Shown piece after piece: positions 27,124-35,150 of a stretch of DNA of 64,000 nt. Each line of letters opens with the position of its first letter. The first letter of the stretch is position 1. The translations under genes were made by a program, and so were the position numbers. The notes beneath the pieces are model-generated. The model was not told the origin of the DNA and searched no databases. It worked only from the letters and a program-made list of their open reading frames with translations. This DNA comes from Novosphingopyxis iocasae (GTDB taxonomy: Bacteria > Pseudomonadota > Alphaproteobacteria > Sphingomonadales > Sphingomonadaceae), in NCBI RefSeq assembly GCF_014334095.1, contig NZ_CP060495.1, forward strand, positions 3,038,501 to 3,102,500, in the 5' to 3' direction.

Positions 27124-27897
27124 TTACACGGGGCCCAAGATGTCGAGCCGGATCCGTGCGCCATTCCGGATAATCTCTGCCTCGATCCCGAACACTCGCC
27201 TCAGACGCTCATTGGTATAGGTCTCTTCTGGCGTCCCATCCGCTACAATCCGCCCCTCATCCAACCACAGCACGCGGGTGGCGTAACGCAGCGCGAGATC
27301 GAGATCATGGACGACCGTAAGCACTCCGTGCCCGCCCTGCGCCATCGAGGCAAACAACCGCATGGTCTGGTGCTGGTAACGCGGATCGAGCGCGGCGACC
27401 GGCTCGTCGGCAATGACCAGCGGAGTCTCGGCAGCGAGCGCACGCGCGAGATGCACACGGGCCAATTCACCGCCCGATAGGGTATCGGCTGCCCGCTCTT
27501 CGAAACCGTCCAGCTGGCAGGCCCCGATCGCCTGAGAAACCGCCGCCTCATCGCCCGCTGACAGCCGCCCCAAAGCTGCGCCATAGGCGAACCGCCCGAG
27601 CGAAACGACGTCGCGAACCGGTTGCGGCCAGACCAGCGGTCGGGCCTGCGGCAGGTAGGCGATCTTGCGCGCCCGCTCGACCGGCGAAAGCCGAGCGACC
27701 GGCTCGCCATCGATCGACGCCGAACCGGCTTCTGCTTGGAGAAGGCCGAGCGCGAGGCGCAGCAGAGTCGTCTTGCCTGACCCGTTGGGGCCGATCAGCG
27801 CGGTGAGTTCCCCTGGTTCCAGCGAAAAGCCAGCATCGACGACCAGCGGCTTGCCGTCCACCGCGTAGCTCAGACCGCTCGCTTGCAGAATGCTCAT
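27124..27897 (-). CDS. btuD: Corrinoid ABC transporter, ATP-binding protein
   Basis: A 257-residue ABC ATPase of the BtuD/FecE/HmuV type. Walker A is GPNGSGKTTLLRL, the Q-loop lies in LPQARPLVWPQP, the signature is TLSGGELARVHLARAL, Walker B is LVIADEPVAALDP, and the switch His is in VLTVVHDLDLAL. Family members also import haem or siderophores; the cobalamin substrate is inferred from the riboswitch and neighbours. The start overlaps the btuC stop (ATGA). Confidence 0.9.
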   Translation of the reverse strand: MSILQASGLSYAVDGKPLVVDAGFSLEPGELTALIGPNGSGKTTLLRLALGLLQAEAGSASIDGEPVARLSPVERARKIAYLPQARPLVWPQPVRDVVSLGRFAYGAALGRLSAGDEAAVSQAIGACQLDGFEERAADTLSGGELARVHLARALAAETPLVIADEPVAALDPRYQHQTMRLFASMAQGGHGVLTVVHDLDLALRYATRVLWLDEGRIVADGTPEETYTNERLRRVFGIEAEIIRNGARIRLDILGPV

Positions 27898-28871
27898 GCC
27901 AGCCTCCGTCGCGCAGCGATCCAGATGAATACCGGTGCACCGAGCAGTGACGCGACCACGCCCAGCTTGAGCTCGCTATCGGTCGGCAGAACCCGCACGC
28001 CGATGTCCGCCAGCATAAGGATCAGAGCGCCGAGCATAGCCGATGGCACCAGCAGCCGTGCCGGATCGTAACGCAGGAAAGGCCGCACCAGATGCGGCGC
28101 GACGATCCCGACAAAGCCGATCGCACCAGCAAGCGCCACAGCGGCACCTGTCGCCAGGCCGGCGCCGATGATGACCGCCAGCCGTTGCCGCCTGAGGTCC
28201 AGTCCCATTCCTTCGGCCGCCTCGTCTCCCAAGGCGAGCGCGGACAGGCCTCGGCGCGATGCAAGAAGCACCACCACCCCGATCGCCATGAAGGGCAGCG
28301 CGAAGATCAGGTCGTCGAAGCTCCGATTGTCCACCGTGCCGAGCATCCAGTTGACCATGTCGGCAAGGCTGAACGGGTTGGGCGCGAGATTCATCAGCAG
28401 CGCCATGATCGCCGCCGAGAAACTCGAAAGGCCGACGCCAATCAGGATCAGCGTGACCACGGAGCGGGTGCGGATCGCGGCCAGCGCCACCAGCAGGGTG
28501 GCGATCAGCGCCCCCGCGACCGCAGCCAATGGCAAGACGAGTGGACCGGCAGTCGCGAGACCGAAATAAAGCACGAAAGTCGCGAAGAGCGCGGCGGTAG
28601 CCGAAACGCCGAGGATGCCAGGCTCTGCCAGCGGATTGCGCAGCAGGCCCTGAAGAGCCGCCCCGCTTATCCCCAGCGCCGCGCCGACGAACGCGGCAGC
28701 GAGCGCACGAGGCAGGCGGATTTGCCAGACCACCAGCTCGTCACCCTGACTCGATTGAAATGCGAGAGCAGCCAGCACGCGGTCGAGCGGCAAGGGCACC
28801 GAACCCAGCGCGACGGAAAGAACCAACGCACCCGCCAGACCTGCCAGCAGGATGAACACCACCCGATTCAT
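27894..28871 (-). CDS. btuC: Corrinoid ABC transporter, permease (FecCD family)
   Basis: A 325-residue BtuC/FecCD permease with about ten hydrophobic helices. Family motifs are present: GISGAALQGLLRNPLAEPGILG, near residue 80, and IGFVGIVAPHLVRPFLRYDPA near 245. The start at 28871 (MNRVVFILLAGLAG) places the first transmembrane helix correctly and overlaps the btuF stop; a longer frame to 28943 would add a non-hydrophobic leader. It forms the importer with BtuD and BtuF. Confidence 0.92.
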   Translation of the reverse strand: MNRVVFILLAGLAGALVLSVALGSVPLPLDRVLAALAFQSSQGDELVVWQIRLPRALAAAFVGAALGISGAALQGLLRNPLAEPGILGVSATAALFATFVLYFGLATAGPLVLPLAAVAGALIATLLVALAAIRTRSVVTLILIGVGLSSFSAAIMALLMNLAPNPFSLADMVNWMLGTVDNRSFDDLIFALPFMAIGVVVLLASRRGLSALALGDEAAEGMGLDLRRQRLAVIIGAGLATGAAVALAGAIGFVGIVAPHLVRPFLRYDPARLLVPSAMLGALILMLADIGVRVLPTDSELKLGVVASLLGAPVFIWIAARRRLA

Positions 28872-29698
28872 CGCGTGTTCTCCCCCGATGTCGCCAGCGC
28901 TTCGACTGCGTCTAGCAGGAACCACCCACCGCAAGCCGTCCATGCTCCTTCTAACGGGACGACCGGCAGTTCGCGCAGCTGCGCCTGCGCCACCGGATGG
29001 CGCGCCGCGCTCCAGTTGTCGACGTGGTTGGTCGCGCTCTCGAAAAACGCCGCCGCGATCAGGTCGGGGCGCTCGTAGGCGAGGCGTTCGAGCGGAAGGG
29101 GATTCCAGCCGGGGCGATCCAGGAAATTCTCGAGGCCGGCCGCCACGAACAGTTCGTGCACCAGTGTCCCCTCGCCAGCGGTCACACCGGCGGGGGTCAT
29201 GTAGAGAACTTCGCGACGAGGCCGGGGCCTTTCGGCGAGCGCCCAGAGGCGCCGATCCATCTCGGCGACGAGTTCCGCCGCCTCCTCGGGCTTGCCGAGT
29301 TCGGTCCCCACGCGCAGCACTTCGCCCCGCACTTCGTCAATCGATTGGGGGAAGCCGATCTGCACGACCGGCACGCCCGGCTCTTTCATGAAGTCCGCAA
29401 TGTCGTGCCCGCCGCCATATGTCCGCACCACCAGATCGGGCTGTAGCGCGAGGACATCCGCCGTGCGCGGACGCACCGTGGGGATACCGTCGGCCGCCGC
29501 GCGCATGTAGGAAAAGCGTTTCCCCGCATCGGGCGACAGCGCGAGGATATCTTCGCGATCGGCGAATTTCAGCACATATTGGTCGGCGCAATAATCGAGG
29601 CTGACGATCCGTCGCGGCGCATCGGTGCCCCGCTCGGGCACCTGCGAACAGGCACAGAGCGAGAGGCACACCAGCGCCGAGAGGATCCCCCGCACCAT
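28868..29698 (-). CDS. btuF: Corrinoid-binding periplasmic protein
   Basis: A 276-residue BtuF-like substrate-binding protein. A signal sequence with a probable lipobox at SLCAC (about residues 13-17) suggests a lipid anchor. The two-lobe fold is indicated by RRIVSLDYCADQYVLKF at the start, the ADVLALQPDLVVRTYGGG segment, and ERLAYERPDLIAAAFFES in the second lobe. It lies three bases downstream of btuB and overlaps btuC. The substrate is inferred from context, since related proteins also bind haem or ferric chelates. Confidence 0.88.
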   Translation of the reverse strand: MVRGILSALVCLSLCACSQVPERGTDAPRRIVSLDYCADQYVLKFADREDILALSPDAGKRFSYMRAAADGIPTVRPRTADVLALQPDLVVRTYGGGHDIADFMKEPGVPVVQIGFPQSIDEVRGEVLRVGTELGKPEEAAELVAEMDRRLWALAERPRPRREVLYMTPAGVTAGEGTLVHELFVAAGLENFLDRPGWNPLPLERLAYERPDLIAAAFFESATNHVDNWSAARHPVAQAQLRELPVVPLEGAWTACGGWFLLDAVEALATSGENTR

Positions 29699-29701
29699 CG
29701 A

Positions 29702-31585
29702 CTACATCCGGAAGCGCACGCCGCCGAATACCGCGCGACCGGGCTGGCCGTAACGATAAACGGTCTCGTATTCCTCATCGAACAGGTTCTCGACCCGTCC
29801 GAAGATCTCCAGCTGCTCGGTGACACCGTAGCTGGCCCGAAGGTCGGCCACCACATAGCCGTCCAGTTGCCGTGTGTTGCTTGCATTGTCGAAGCTGTCC
29901 CCGACAACGAGAACGGTGGCTCCGATGCCGATGCCGTTATTCATCCGGTAATCGACCACCAAGTCGGCCTTGTCTTCGGCACGCCGGGCAAGTTTGTTGC
30001 CGGTGGTCTCGTCGATCGCATCGATATTGGTGTAGTTCAGCGCGACATCGAAGCCGTCGACCGGACGGACCGCGAGTCCGAACTCCCAGCCTTTCGCCGA
30101 TGCGAGTTCGGTGTTGTCGTAGAAGCCGAAAGGCGGTGTCGCGGTCGAGACGAAGCCGATCAGATTGGTCGAATCCCTCTCGAAATAGGTGACACCGATC
30201 TGCGCACGCCGATCGAGGAAGCTGTGCGTTATGCCGACATCCCAGCTTTCCGATTCCTCCGGCAGAAGGGCCGGATTCCCGTAGGTGCTATAGATCTGAT
30301 AGAGCGATGGGGCCTTGAAGCCTTCGCCATAGCTGGCCCGCACCACGGTATCGCCGCTATTGGGAGTGTAGGCGCCGCTGGCCGCGAAAGTCGTTGCATC
30401 GCCGAAGGTCTCGTGATCGTCGTAGCGCACGCCCCCGGTCAACGAGAGACCTGTCACGGGGCTCAGGTTGACCTGTCCGTAGACGCTGTTGATCCAGACG
30501 TCGGCTTCATCGGTGCCGCTGCGAAAATCGGATTCCTCGCGCTCGGCCCCGAAGACCAGTTCGACAAACTCGGCGGCGTCGAACACGCCCTGATACTCGT
30601 AGCGACGATTCTCGCCATTGGCGTCGAACGTCTCGGTATCGGTATCGAAGTTGAAGTTGCGGCGATCGATATTGGTGTAGGCGAAGCCCAGCCGATTGCG
30701 GAAACGACCGTCGAGGAAGTCGGCATTCAGCCCCGCATAACCAACGAAATCGTTGCGATAGGAAACTTCATCGACATCCGCGAAGACGTAGTCGGGAGCC
30801 GGGAAGCCATCGATGCCCACTTCGCCGTCGGCGTAGAAGCCGCGCAGATCGATGGAGAGGTTTTCGCTCAGGGCTATGTCGATCTTGCCATTGACGCCAA
30901 GGCTTTCGAAACCGTCCCTCTCGGCCCCGCCCCGCGCTTCGCTGAAGGCAGAGATGCCGTCGGTATGCAGATAGCTTGCCCCGATGCTGGCCGCGACCGG
31001 GCCGAACCGACCCGAAACATTGCCGGTCAGTTCCGTCGTATCGCGAGCGCCATATTCGGCACGGGCAAACATGCCGAGTTCCTCGGTCGGTTCGCGCGTG
31101 ATTAGGTTCACGACACCGCCGATCGCCTGGCTGCCGTAGAGCACGCTCTGCGAACCGCGCACCACTTCCACCCGGGCGATATTGCCCAGCAGCAGCGGTC
31201 CGAAATTGAACCCGCCGCCGGGCGACGCCGGATCGTTCAGCTTCACGCCGTCGATCAGCACAACGGTCTGGTCGCTTTCGGCCCCGCGGATGGAGACGCC
31301 AGCATTAGTGCCGATGCCGCCATTACGGTTGAAGGTGACGCCGGGGACGGTGCGCAGCACATCGAGCACATCGCTCGGCTGACGGTTCACTATTTCCTTT
31401 TCCTCGACGACGGTGACCGATTCACCTACCTGGCTGATCGCCCGTTCGGTGCGATTGGCGGTGACGACGATCGTTTCGGAGCCCAGTTCCTCGTCTTCGG
31501 GGCGATCGACCGACTGGGCGAATGCTCCGGTCGAACACAGCGCCACGGCCGATGCCGCGACGGACAGATAGAGTGCGGTTTTCAT
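29702..31585 (-). CDS. btuB: TonB-dependent vitamin B12 outer-membrane receptor
   Basis: A 627-residue TonB-dependent receptor. A signal peptide (MKTALYLSVAASAVALC..., ending AFAQ) is followed by a TonB-box region with ETIVVTANR. The plug domain includes DVLRTVPGVTFNRNGGIG, a loop with VSIRGAESDQTVVLIDGVKL and VEVVRGSQSVLYGSQAIGGV. The barrel ends FGGVRFRM with a C-terminal aromatic-rich strand. Length and plug sequence fit BtuB (~610-640). The start is at 31585; upstream codons to 31636 fall in the riboswitch leader. The cobalamin riboswitch directly upstream makes B12-repressed expression very likely. Confidence 0.95.
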   Translation of the reverse strand: MKTALYLSVAASAVALCSTGAFAQSVDRPEDEELGSETIVVTANRTERAISQVGESVTVVEEKEIVNRQPSDVLDVLRTVPGVTFNRNGGIGTNAGVSIRGAESDQTVVLIDGVKLNDPASPGGGFNFGPLLLGNIARVEVVRGSQSVLYGSQAIGGVVNLITREPTEELGMFARAEYGARDTTELTGNVSGRFGPVAASIGASYLHTDGISAFSEARGGAERDGFESLGVNGKIDIALSENLSIDLRGFYADGEVGIDGFPAPDYVFADVDEVSYRNDFVGYAGLNADFLDGRFRNRLGFAYTNIDRRNFNFDTDTETFDANGENRRYEYQGVFDAAEFVELVFGAEREESDFRSGTDEADVWINSVYGQVNLSPVTGLSLTGGVRYDDHETFGDATTFAASGAYTPNSGDTVVRASYGEGFKAPSLYQIYSTYGNPALLPEESESWDVGITHSFLDRRAQIGVTYFERDSTNLIGFVSTATPPFGFYDNTELASAKGWEFGLAVRPVDGFDVALNYTNIDAIDETTGNKLARRAEDKADLVVDYRMNNGIGIGATVLVVGDSFDNASNTRQLDGYVVADLRASYGVTEQLEIFGRVENLFDEEYETVYRYGQPGRAVFGGVRFRM

Positions 31586-31757
31586 TGCAAAATCCAAAGC
31601 CAGCCCACGCGGAGGCTCCGGTGCCCGCATGGTCAACTCGACAGATGGCCCGCTGCCGCTCGCCGAGAGCCGCAGCGCCGGTAACCGGCCTGGCTGTCGT
31701 TACTTCGGAAAAGAACTTTCCTGTCCCACTGGGCTGGACCCGGCCCCGGACGAACGA

Positions 31758-31943
31758 CGCGACGGCAGGTCTCCTGGCTTGCCGATCAACGCCTTCGAAC
31801 CGTCTTCCCGGCGGCACCCGCTACGGGGTTTGGCCAGTGACATGTTGGTTCGGGGCTCCCGGCTCACAGTTGCGGGCACAGCGCCGGTATCGCACCGGCT
31901 TCCCTCTTAGCTCCAGGCGATTTCGCACCTGCAGCACCGTCTG
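31758..31943 (-). promoter_or_regulatory. Cobalamin (AdoCbl) riboswitch upstream of btuB
   Basis: Read on the minus strand, all hallmark elements appear in order: ggtgctgcaggtgcg at the 5' end, a ggagctaagagggaag segment, gccggtgcgataccggcg (P4/L4), ctgtgcccgcaactgtg, the cactggcc and gggaag elements, and the B12 box gcaagccaggagacctgcc ending near 31761. The region 31586-31757 then runs to btuB and includes cccagtggg, which could pair in the expression platform. It should repress the downstream btuB-btuF-btuC-btuD-cobQ-cbiB-cobC unit when cobalamin is present. The genes upstream of it (cobT to cobO) are not covered. Confidence 0.95.
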
Positions 31944-31988
31944 ACGCGGCCAATGCTCGCCTCGTCCGTTGCTGTCAATCCTTGCCTG

Positions 31989-32599
31989 CTAGAAGTCGAT
32001 GCCCTGCTGCGCGCGGATACCGGCGTGGTAGGCGTGCTTGATTTCGGCCATCTCGGTGACGGTGTCGGCATAATCGATCAGTTCGGGCTTAGCGTCCCGC
32101 CCGGTAAGGATGATCCGGGTATCACCCCTGCGTTCCAGCGCCTCGATCACTGCCGCGGGCGTCAGGTATTCGTAGCGCAACGCGATATTGATTTCGTCGA
32201 GCACGACCAAGGCGTAGTCGCCGCTCGCGATCAACTCACCGGCCTTGGCCAATGCCGTTTCCGCGGCTTCGATATCGCGATCCCTGTCCTGCGTATCCCA
32301 TGTGAAACCGTCGCCCATGACGTGCCAGTCCACCAAATCCGGGAAGCGCGAGAAAAACTTCTTCTCGCCCGTCTTCCACTTGCCCTTGATGAATTGCACC
32401 ACGGCAACCTTCTGTCCCCAGCCCAGCCCAGCGCGCGGGCGATGACCCCGAAGGCCGAGCTCGACTTGCCCTTCCCAACGCCGGTGTGGACCAGCACGAG
32501 GCCGCGTTCTGGATCCTTGAGCTCCCGGCGCCGCTTCGCTTGCGCGGCCTGCAGTTCCTTCATCTTCTCCTTGTGTGTATCGCTGTCGGTCTCGCTCAT
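31989..32599 (-). pseudogene. cobO: Cob(I)yrinic acid a,c-diamide adenosyltransferase, frameshifted
   Basis: Two frames together make a full CobO/BtuR enzyme, which adds the adenosyl ligand to cobalt. The 5' part (from 32599) has MSETDSDTHKEKMKELQ, the P-loop HTGVGKGKSSSAFG and VIARALGW. The rest continues in another frame with GQKVAVVQFIKGKWKTGE, DWHVMGDGFTWDTQDR, LVVLDEINIALRYEYL and the usual C-terminus. The break is a third copy of a 5-base unit: on the plus strand, cagcc units run through about 32419-32430. Removing one unit restores an uninterrupted frame giving ALGWGQ. It may be a true mutation, a slippage-prone switch, or an assembly error. The gene start overlaps the upstream phosphatase (ATGA). 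Confidence 0.85.
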
Positions 32600-33129
32600 A
32601 CGCCCCCTCTTGGTTCAACGGTGAGGAACTGGCCGAAGCCGAGTTCGAGTTCAAATGGGTTAGGTCGGCCGAGAGCCGCGGCGACGCAACGGACGACGCC
32701 GAGATGCGTGATGGCAAGGATATGTCCCTCGATCCTCGCGGAATCGAGCAGATATGTGCGAACCCGCTCAGCCATTTGCGCGACACTCTCCCCTCCGTGC
32801 GGGCGAGCGCCTTCGATATCTTCTGCCCACTCATCGATCTCGTGACGAGGAATATCGTCCCACGCCTGCATTTCCCAGTTCCCGAAATCGATCTCCATCA
32901 GTCTCGGGTCGGCGTGGACGGGAAGGTCGAAATGCGCGGACAACTGCTCCGCCACCGCAGTGCATCGGATCAGTGGGCTGCTGTCGATCCGTGCAAAGCG
33001 GCTGGGCAATGCGGCCACCAGTGCATGAAGGTCTTTCTGGTCAACGGCTTTGGCGGGCACGTCCGACTGACCGTAGCAAACGCCCGCTTCGATCTGCGGC
33101 TTGCCATGGCGGAGCAGGATCAGAGCCAT
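32596..33129 (-). CDS. Alpha-ribazole phosphatase-like histidine phosphatase
   Basis: A 177-residue histidine phosphatase (the enzyme called CobC in Salmonella, not to be confused with the aminotransferase). The catalytic box LILLRHGKPQIEAGVCYGQSD is at the N-terminus, a later MEIDFGNWEMQAWDDI motif holds the acidic residue, and the second His is in LAITHLGVVRC. It would remove the phosphate from alpha-ribazole 5'-phosphate or adenosylcobalamin phosphate. The start at 33129 overlaps the end of cobS by 10 bases; the open frame to 33267 is inside cobS. Confidence 0.88.
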   Translation of the reverse strand: MALILLRHGKPQIEAGVCYGQSDVPAKAVDQKDLHALVAALPSRFARIDSSPLIRCTAVAEQLSAHFDLPVHADPRLMEIDFGNWEMQAWDDIPRHEIDEWAEDIEGARPHGGESVAQMAERVRTYLLDSARIEGHILAITHLGVVRCVAAALGRPNPFELELGFGQFLTVEPRGGV

Positions 33130-33872
33130 GCCAGCACGGCAAGATAGAAGCCGACTTCGCTGATCTGCTGCACCGCGCCGAGGCAATCGCCGGTATATCC
33201 GCCCAGCTTGCGGTCGAAGAGCAGCCGTGTCGCAGCATGGCCGATGGCTAGGCCGGCCACGCCGCACAGCGCTGCGCCAAGCCCAAGGATGATCGCGCCG
33301 ACAGCAACCGCAGCAATTCCCGTGAGCGTTGCCACCACCAGCGGCGCTGCTCCGATCCCCTTCGCAACCGGCTTGGCGATCCCCTCGGCACGTGCGTAAC
33401 GACTTGTCGCGATCACGATGACTGCCGACAGGCGCGAGGCTCCGTGCGCCACGGGCAGGGCGGTGAGTGCGACCATGAAAGGGAGTTGCGCCAGTGCCGC
33501 GATCTTGAGCAGCAGAACTATGAACAGCGCTGCGGCTCCGAATGTGCCGAGCCGGCTGTCGCGCATGATCTCCATCATCCGCTCAGACGTTGTCGCGCCT
33601 TGCCCATCAAACAGGTCCGCCAGGCCATCCTCGTGAAATGCACCGGTTGCCAGCAAGGTAGCCGCAGTGCCGAAGATCGCTGCGATGAAGGCCCCGCCGA
33701 TCGCCCAGCCGAGCGCGAAAGCGGCAGCGCCGATTACGCCGATCAACACGCCGACCAGCGGATAGAAGCCGGGCGCGGCCTCGAAATCGCTCTCGTTGAG
33801 CTGCACCGCGGGCAAAGGAAGTCGGGTTAGGAACACCCACGCGGCCAAAGCGGCGGCGAATGGACGCTTCAT
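33120..33872 (-). CDS. cobS: Adenosylcobinamide-GDP ribazoletransferase (cobalamin synthase)
   Basis: A 250-residue inner-membrane enzyme (CobS in Salmonella, CobV in Pseudomonas) that joins adenosylcobinamide-GDP and alpha-ribazole. Family marks: FLTRLPLPAVQLNE at the N-terminus, the acidic motif TGAFHEDGLADLFDGQ, the following RLGTFGAAALF segment, LPVAHGASRLSAV, and GGYTGDCLGAVQQISEVGFY near the end. About six hydrophobic segments are visible. It overlaps cobT (ATGA) upstream and the phosphatase downstream. Confidence 0.95.
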   Translation of the reverse strand: MKRPFAAALAAWVFLTRLPLPAVQLNESDFEAAPGFYPLVGVLIGVIGAAAFALGWAIGGAFIAAIFGTAATLLATGAFHEDGLADLFDGQGATTSERMMEIMRDSRLGTFGAAALFIVLLLKIAALAQLPFMVALTALPVAHGASRLSAVIVIATSRYARAEGIAKPVAKGIGAAPLVVATLTGIAAVAVGAIILGLGAALCGVAGLAIGHAATRLLFDRKLGGYTGDCLGAVQQISEVGFYLAVLAWL

Positions 33873-34867
33873 GAAATCGGGGGAGCGCCGGACACCCCTG
33901 CCTGAGAAAAGCTTGCCATGCCGAAAAGCGAGAGCGCGGCGTGAATAATCGGCACGGCCAACAACGCGCCGGTCCCTTCGCCCAGCCGCATGTCGAGGTC
34001 GAGCAGTGGTTCGGCTTCTAGCCAGTCGAGCAGCGTCCGATGGCCGTGTTCTGCCGAGCGATGCGCATAGACAAAGGCCCGTTCACAGTCTGGCTCGATC
34101 GCCCGCGCAAGCGCGGCGGCAGCGGTCGCGATAAAGCCATCGACCACCACAAGTTTATTCGATGTCCCGGCGCCAACCATTGCACCCGCCATCGTGCCGA
34201 TCTCGAAGCCGCCGAGGTCGGCCAGCGCTTCAATCGGCGCAAGCGCTCCAGTCCGCGCAGCTGCGCGTTCGAGAACATCTTGCTTGTGGGAGAGAGCGGT
34301 ATCGTCGAGGCCCGTCCCTCGCCCGACGAGTTCGGCCACGGAAATGCCGCTCAGTTTGTGCGCAAGCAGGGCTGCAGCGGAAGTGTTCGCGATGCCCATC
34401 TCGCCGAAACAGACGATCTTGCTTTCAATACCGCATGCGAAATGTCGCCCTTGCGCAATCGCCTTCCTAGCCGTCTCAGGCGACATCGCAGGCCCTGTCG
34501 AACTGTCGGCCGTTCCCCCTCCCAACGACAGATCGATAAGCCCATCACGTCGGCGCGGCGGATGCGCGATCCCGCAGTCAACGACGGTCACCGGTATGTC
34601 GAATTGCGCTGCGATGACATTCGCAGCGGCTCCGCCTGCAAGGAAGTTGGCGACCATTTGGCCGGTAACCTCCTGCGGGAACGCGGACACACGCTGTGCG
34701 GCAATCCCATGATCAGCTGCGAAAATGGTCAACGATGCCGAAGCATTCGACGGAGTCATGGCGCCAAGGATCGCAGCAGCCTGAACTGCAAGGCTCTCGA
34801 GCCTTCCCAATGACCCTATCGGCTTAGTCTTGTCATCGATCAGGCGCTGTAAGTCGGCTCGGGTCAT
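33869..34867 (-). CDS. cobT: Nicotinate-nucleotide-dimethylbenzimidazole phosphoribosyltransferase
   Basis: A 332-residue CobT enzyme that makes alpha-ribazole phosphate from nicotinate mononucleotide and dimethylbenzimidazole, the lower ligand of B12. Motifs: DDKTKPIGSLGRLESLAVQ, IFAADHGIAAQRVSAFPQEV, CFGEMGIANTSAAALLAH, and the C-terminal RLGEGTGALLAVPIIHAAL, which contains the catalytic Glu. An open frame extends to 35023, but the ATG at 34867 gives the usual family length and N-terminus. It is the first gene of the leftward cobT-cobS-phosphatase-cobO set. No cobalamin riboswitch is visible in front of it. Confidence 0.94.
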   Translation of the reverse strand: MTRADLQRLIDDKTKPIGSLGRLESLAVQAAAILGAMTPSNASASLTIFAADHGIAAQRVSAFPQEVTGQMVANFLAGGAAANVIAAQFDIPVTVVDCGIAHPPRRRDGLIDLSLGGGTADSSTGPAMSPETARKAIAQGRHFACGIESKIVCFGEMGIANTSAAALLAHKLSGISVAELVGRGTGLDDTALSHKQDVLERAAARTGALAPIEALADLGGFEIGTMAGAMVGAGTSNKLVVVDGFIATAAAALARAIEPDCERAFVYAHRSAEHGHRTLLDWLEAEPLLDLDMRLGEGTGALLAVPIIHAALSLFGMASFSQAGVSGAPPIS

Positions 34868-35085
34868 ACGATGCGCGTTTAGCGAATACAGAACGACTTT
34901 GGAACGGCATGACAAAGCCATACGCATCGAGCGCTTGTCGAGGTCCATTGGCAAGGGCAGGGCCATTTTGCGAGCCCGAGCAGTGTCGCCACAGTCGCGT
35001 GTTGAGCAAACGGCAGCTTTCAAGTCGCGAGGCGAACCATGCTAATGACCGAAATTAGGGCGCAAAGCCGTCATCATTAGACGAG
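34868..35085. other. Intergenic region cobT / ardC
   Basis: Divergent spacer at the right edge of the cobalamin cargo. It contains a 7-bp inverted repeat, ctaatga (35042-35048) and tcattag (35074-35080). It must hold promoters for cobT and ardC. I see no riboswitch and no second copy of the left-junction sequence. Confidence 0.35.
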
Positions 35086-35150
35086 AGGGGAGGGAGCTTT
35101 TGCTTTTCCTGAACCGGGACATGTCCGTCCCGGCGATCAGGAGAACTCCC
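35086..35150 (+). promoter_or_regulatory. Structured leader of ardC
   Basis: A purine tract (gaggggagggagc) is followed by cctga (35108-35112), a perfect 7-bp hairpin ccgggac/gtcccgg (35114-35120 with 35127-35133), then gatcaggag as ribosome site. The cctga can pair with tcagg of the ribosome site, enclosing the hairpin. It shares layout and sequence pieces with the leader at 15840-15906. Confidence 0.45.

Noticed and set aside
25825-27480. 551-residue frame antisense to cobQ and btuD
   Set aside because: Opposes two verified enzymes and spans their junction; no support.
29579-31105. 508-residue frame antisense to btuB
   Set aside because: Shadow frame; btuB has signal peptide, plug and barrel-end motifs.
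34868-35150. A second cobalamin riboswitch before cobT
   Set aside because: None of the B12 box or core elements found at 31758-31943 could be recognised here.
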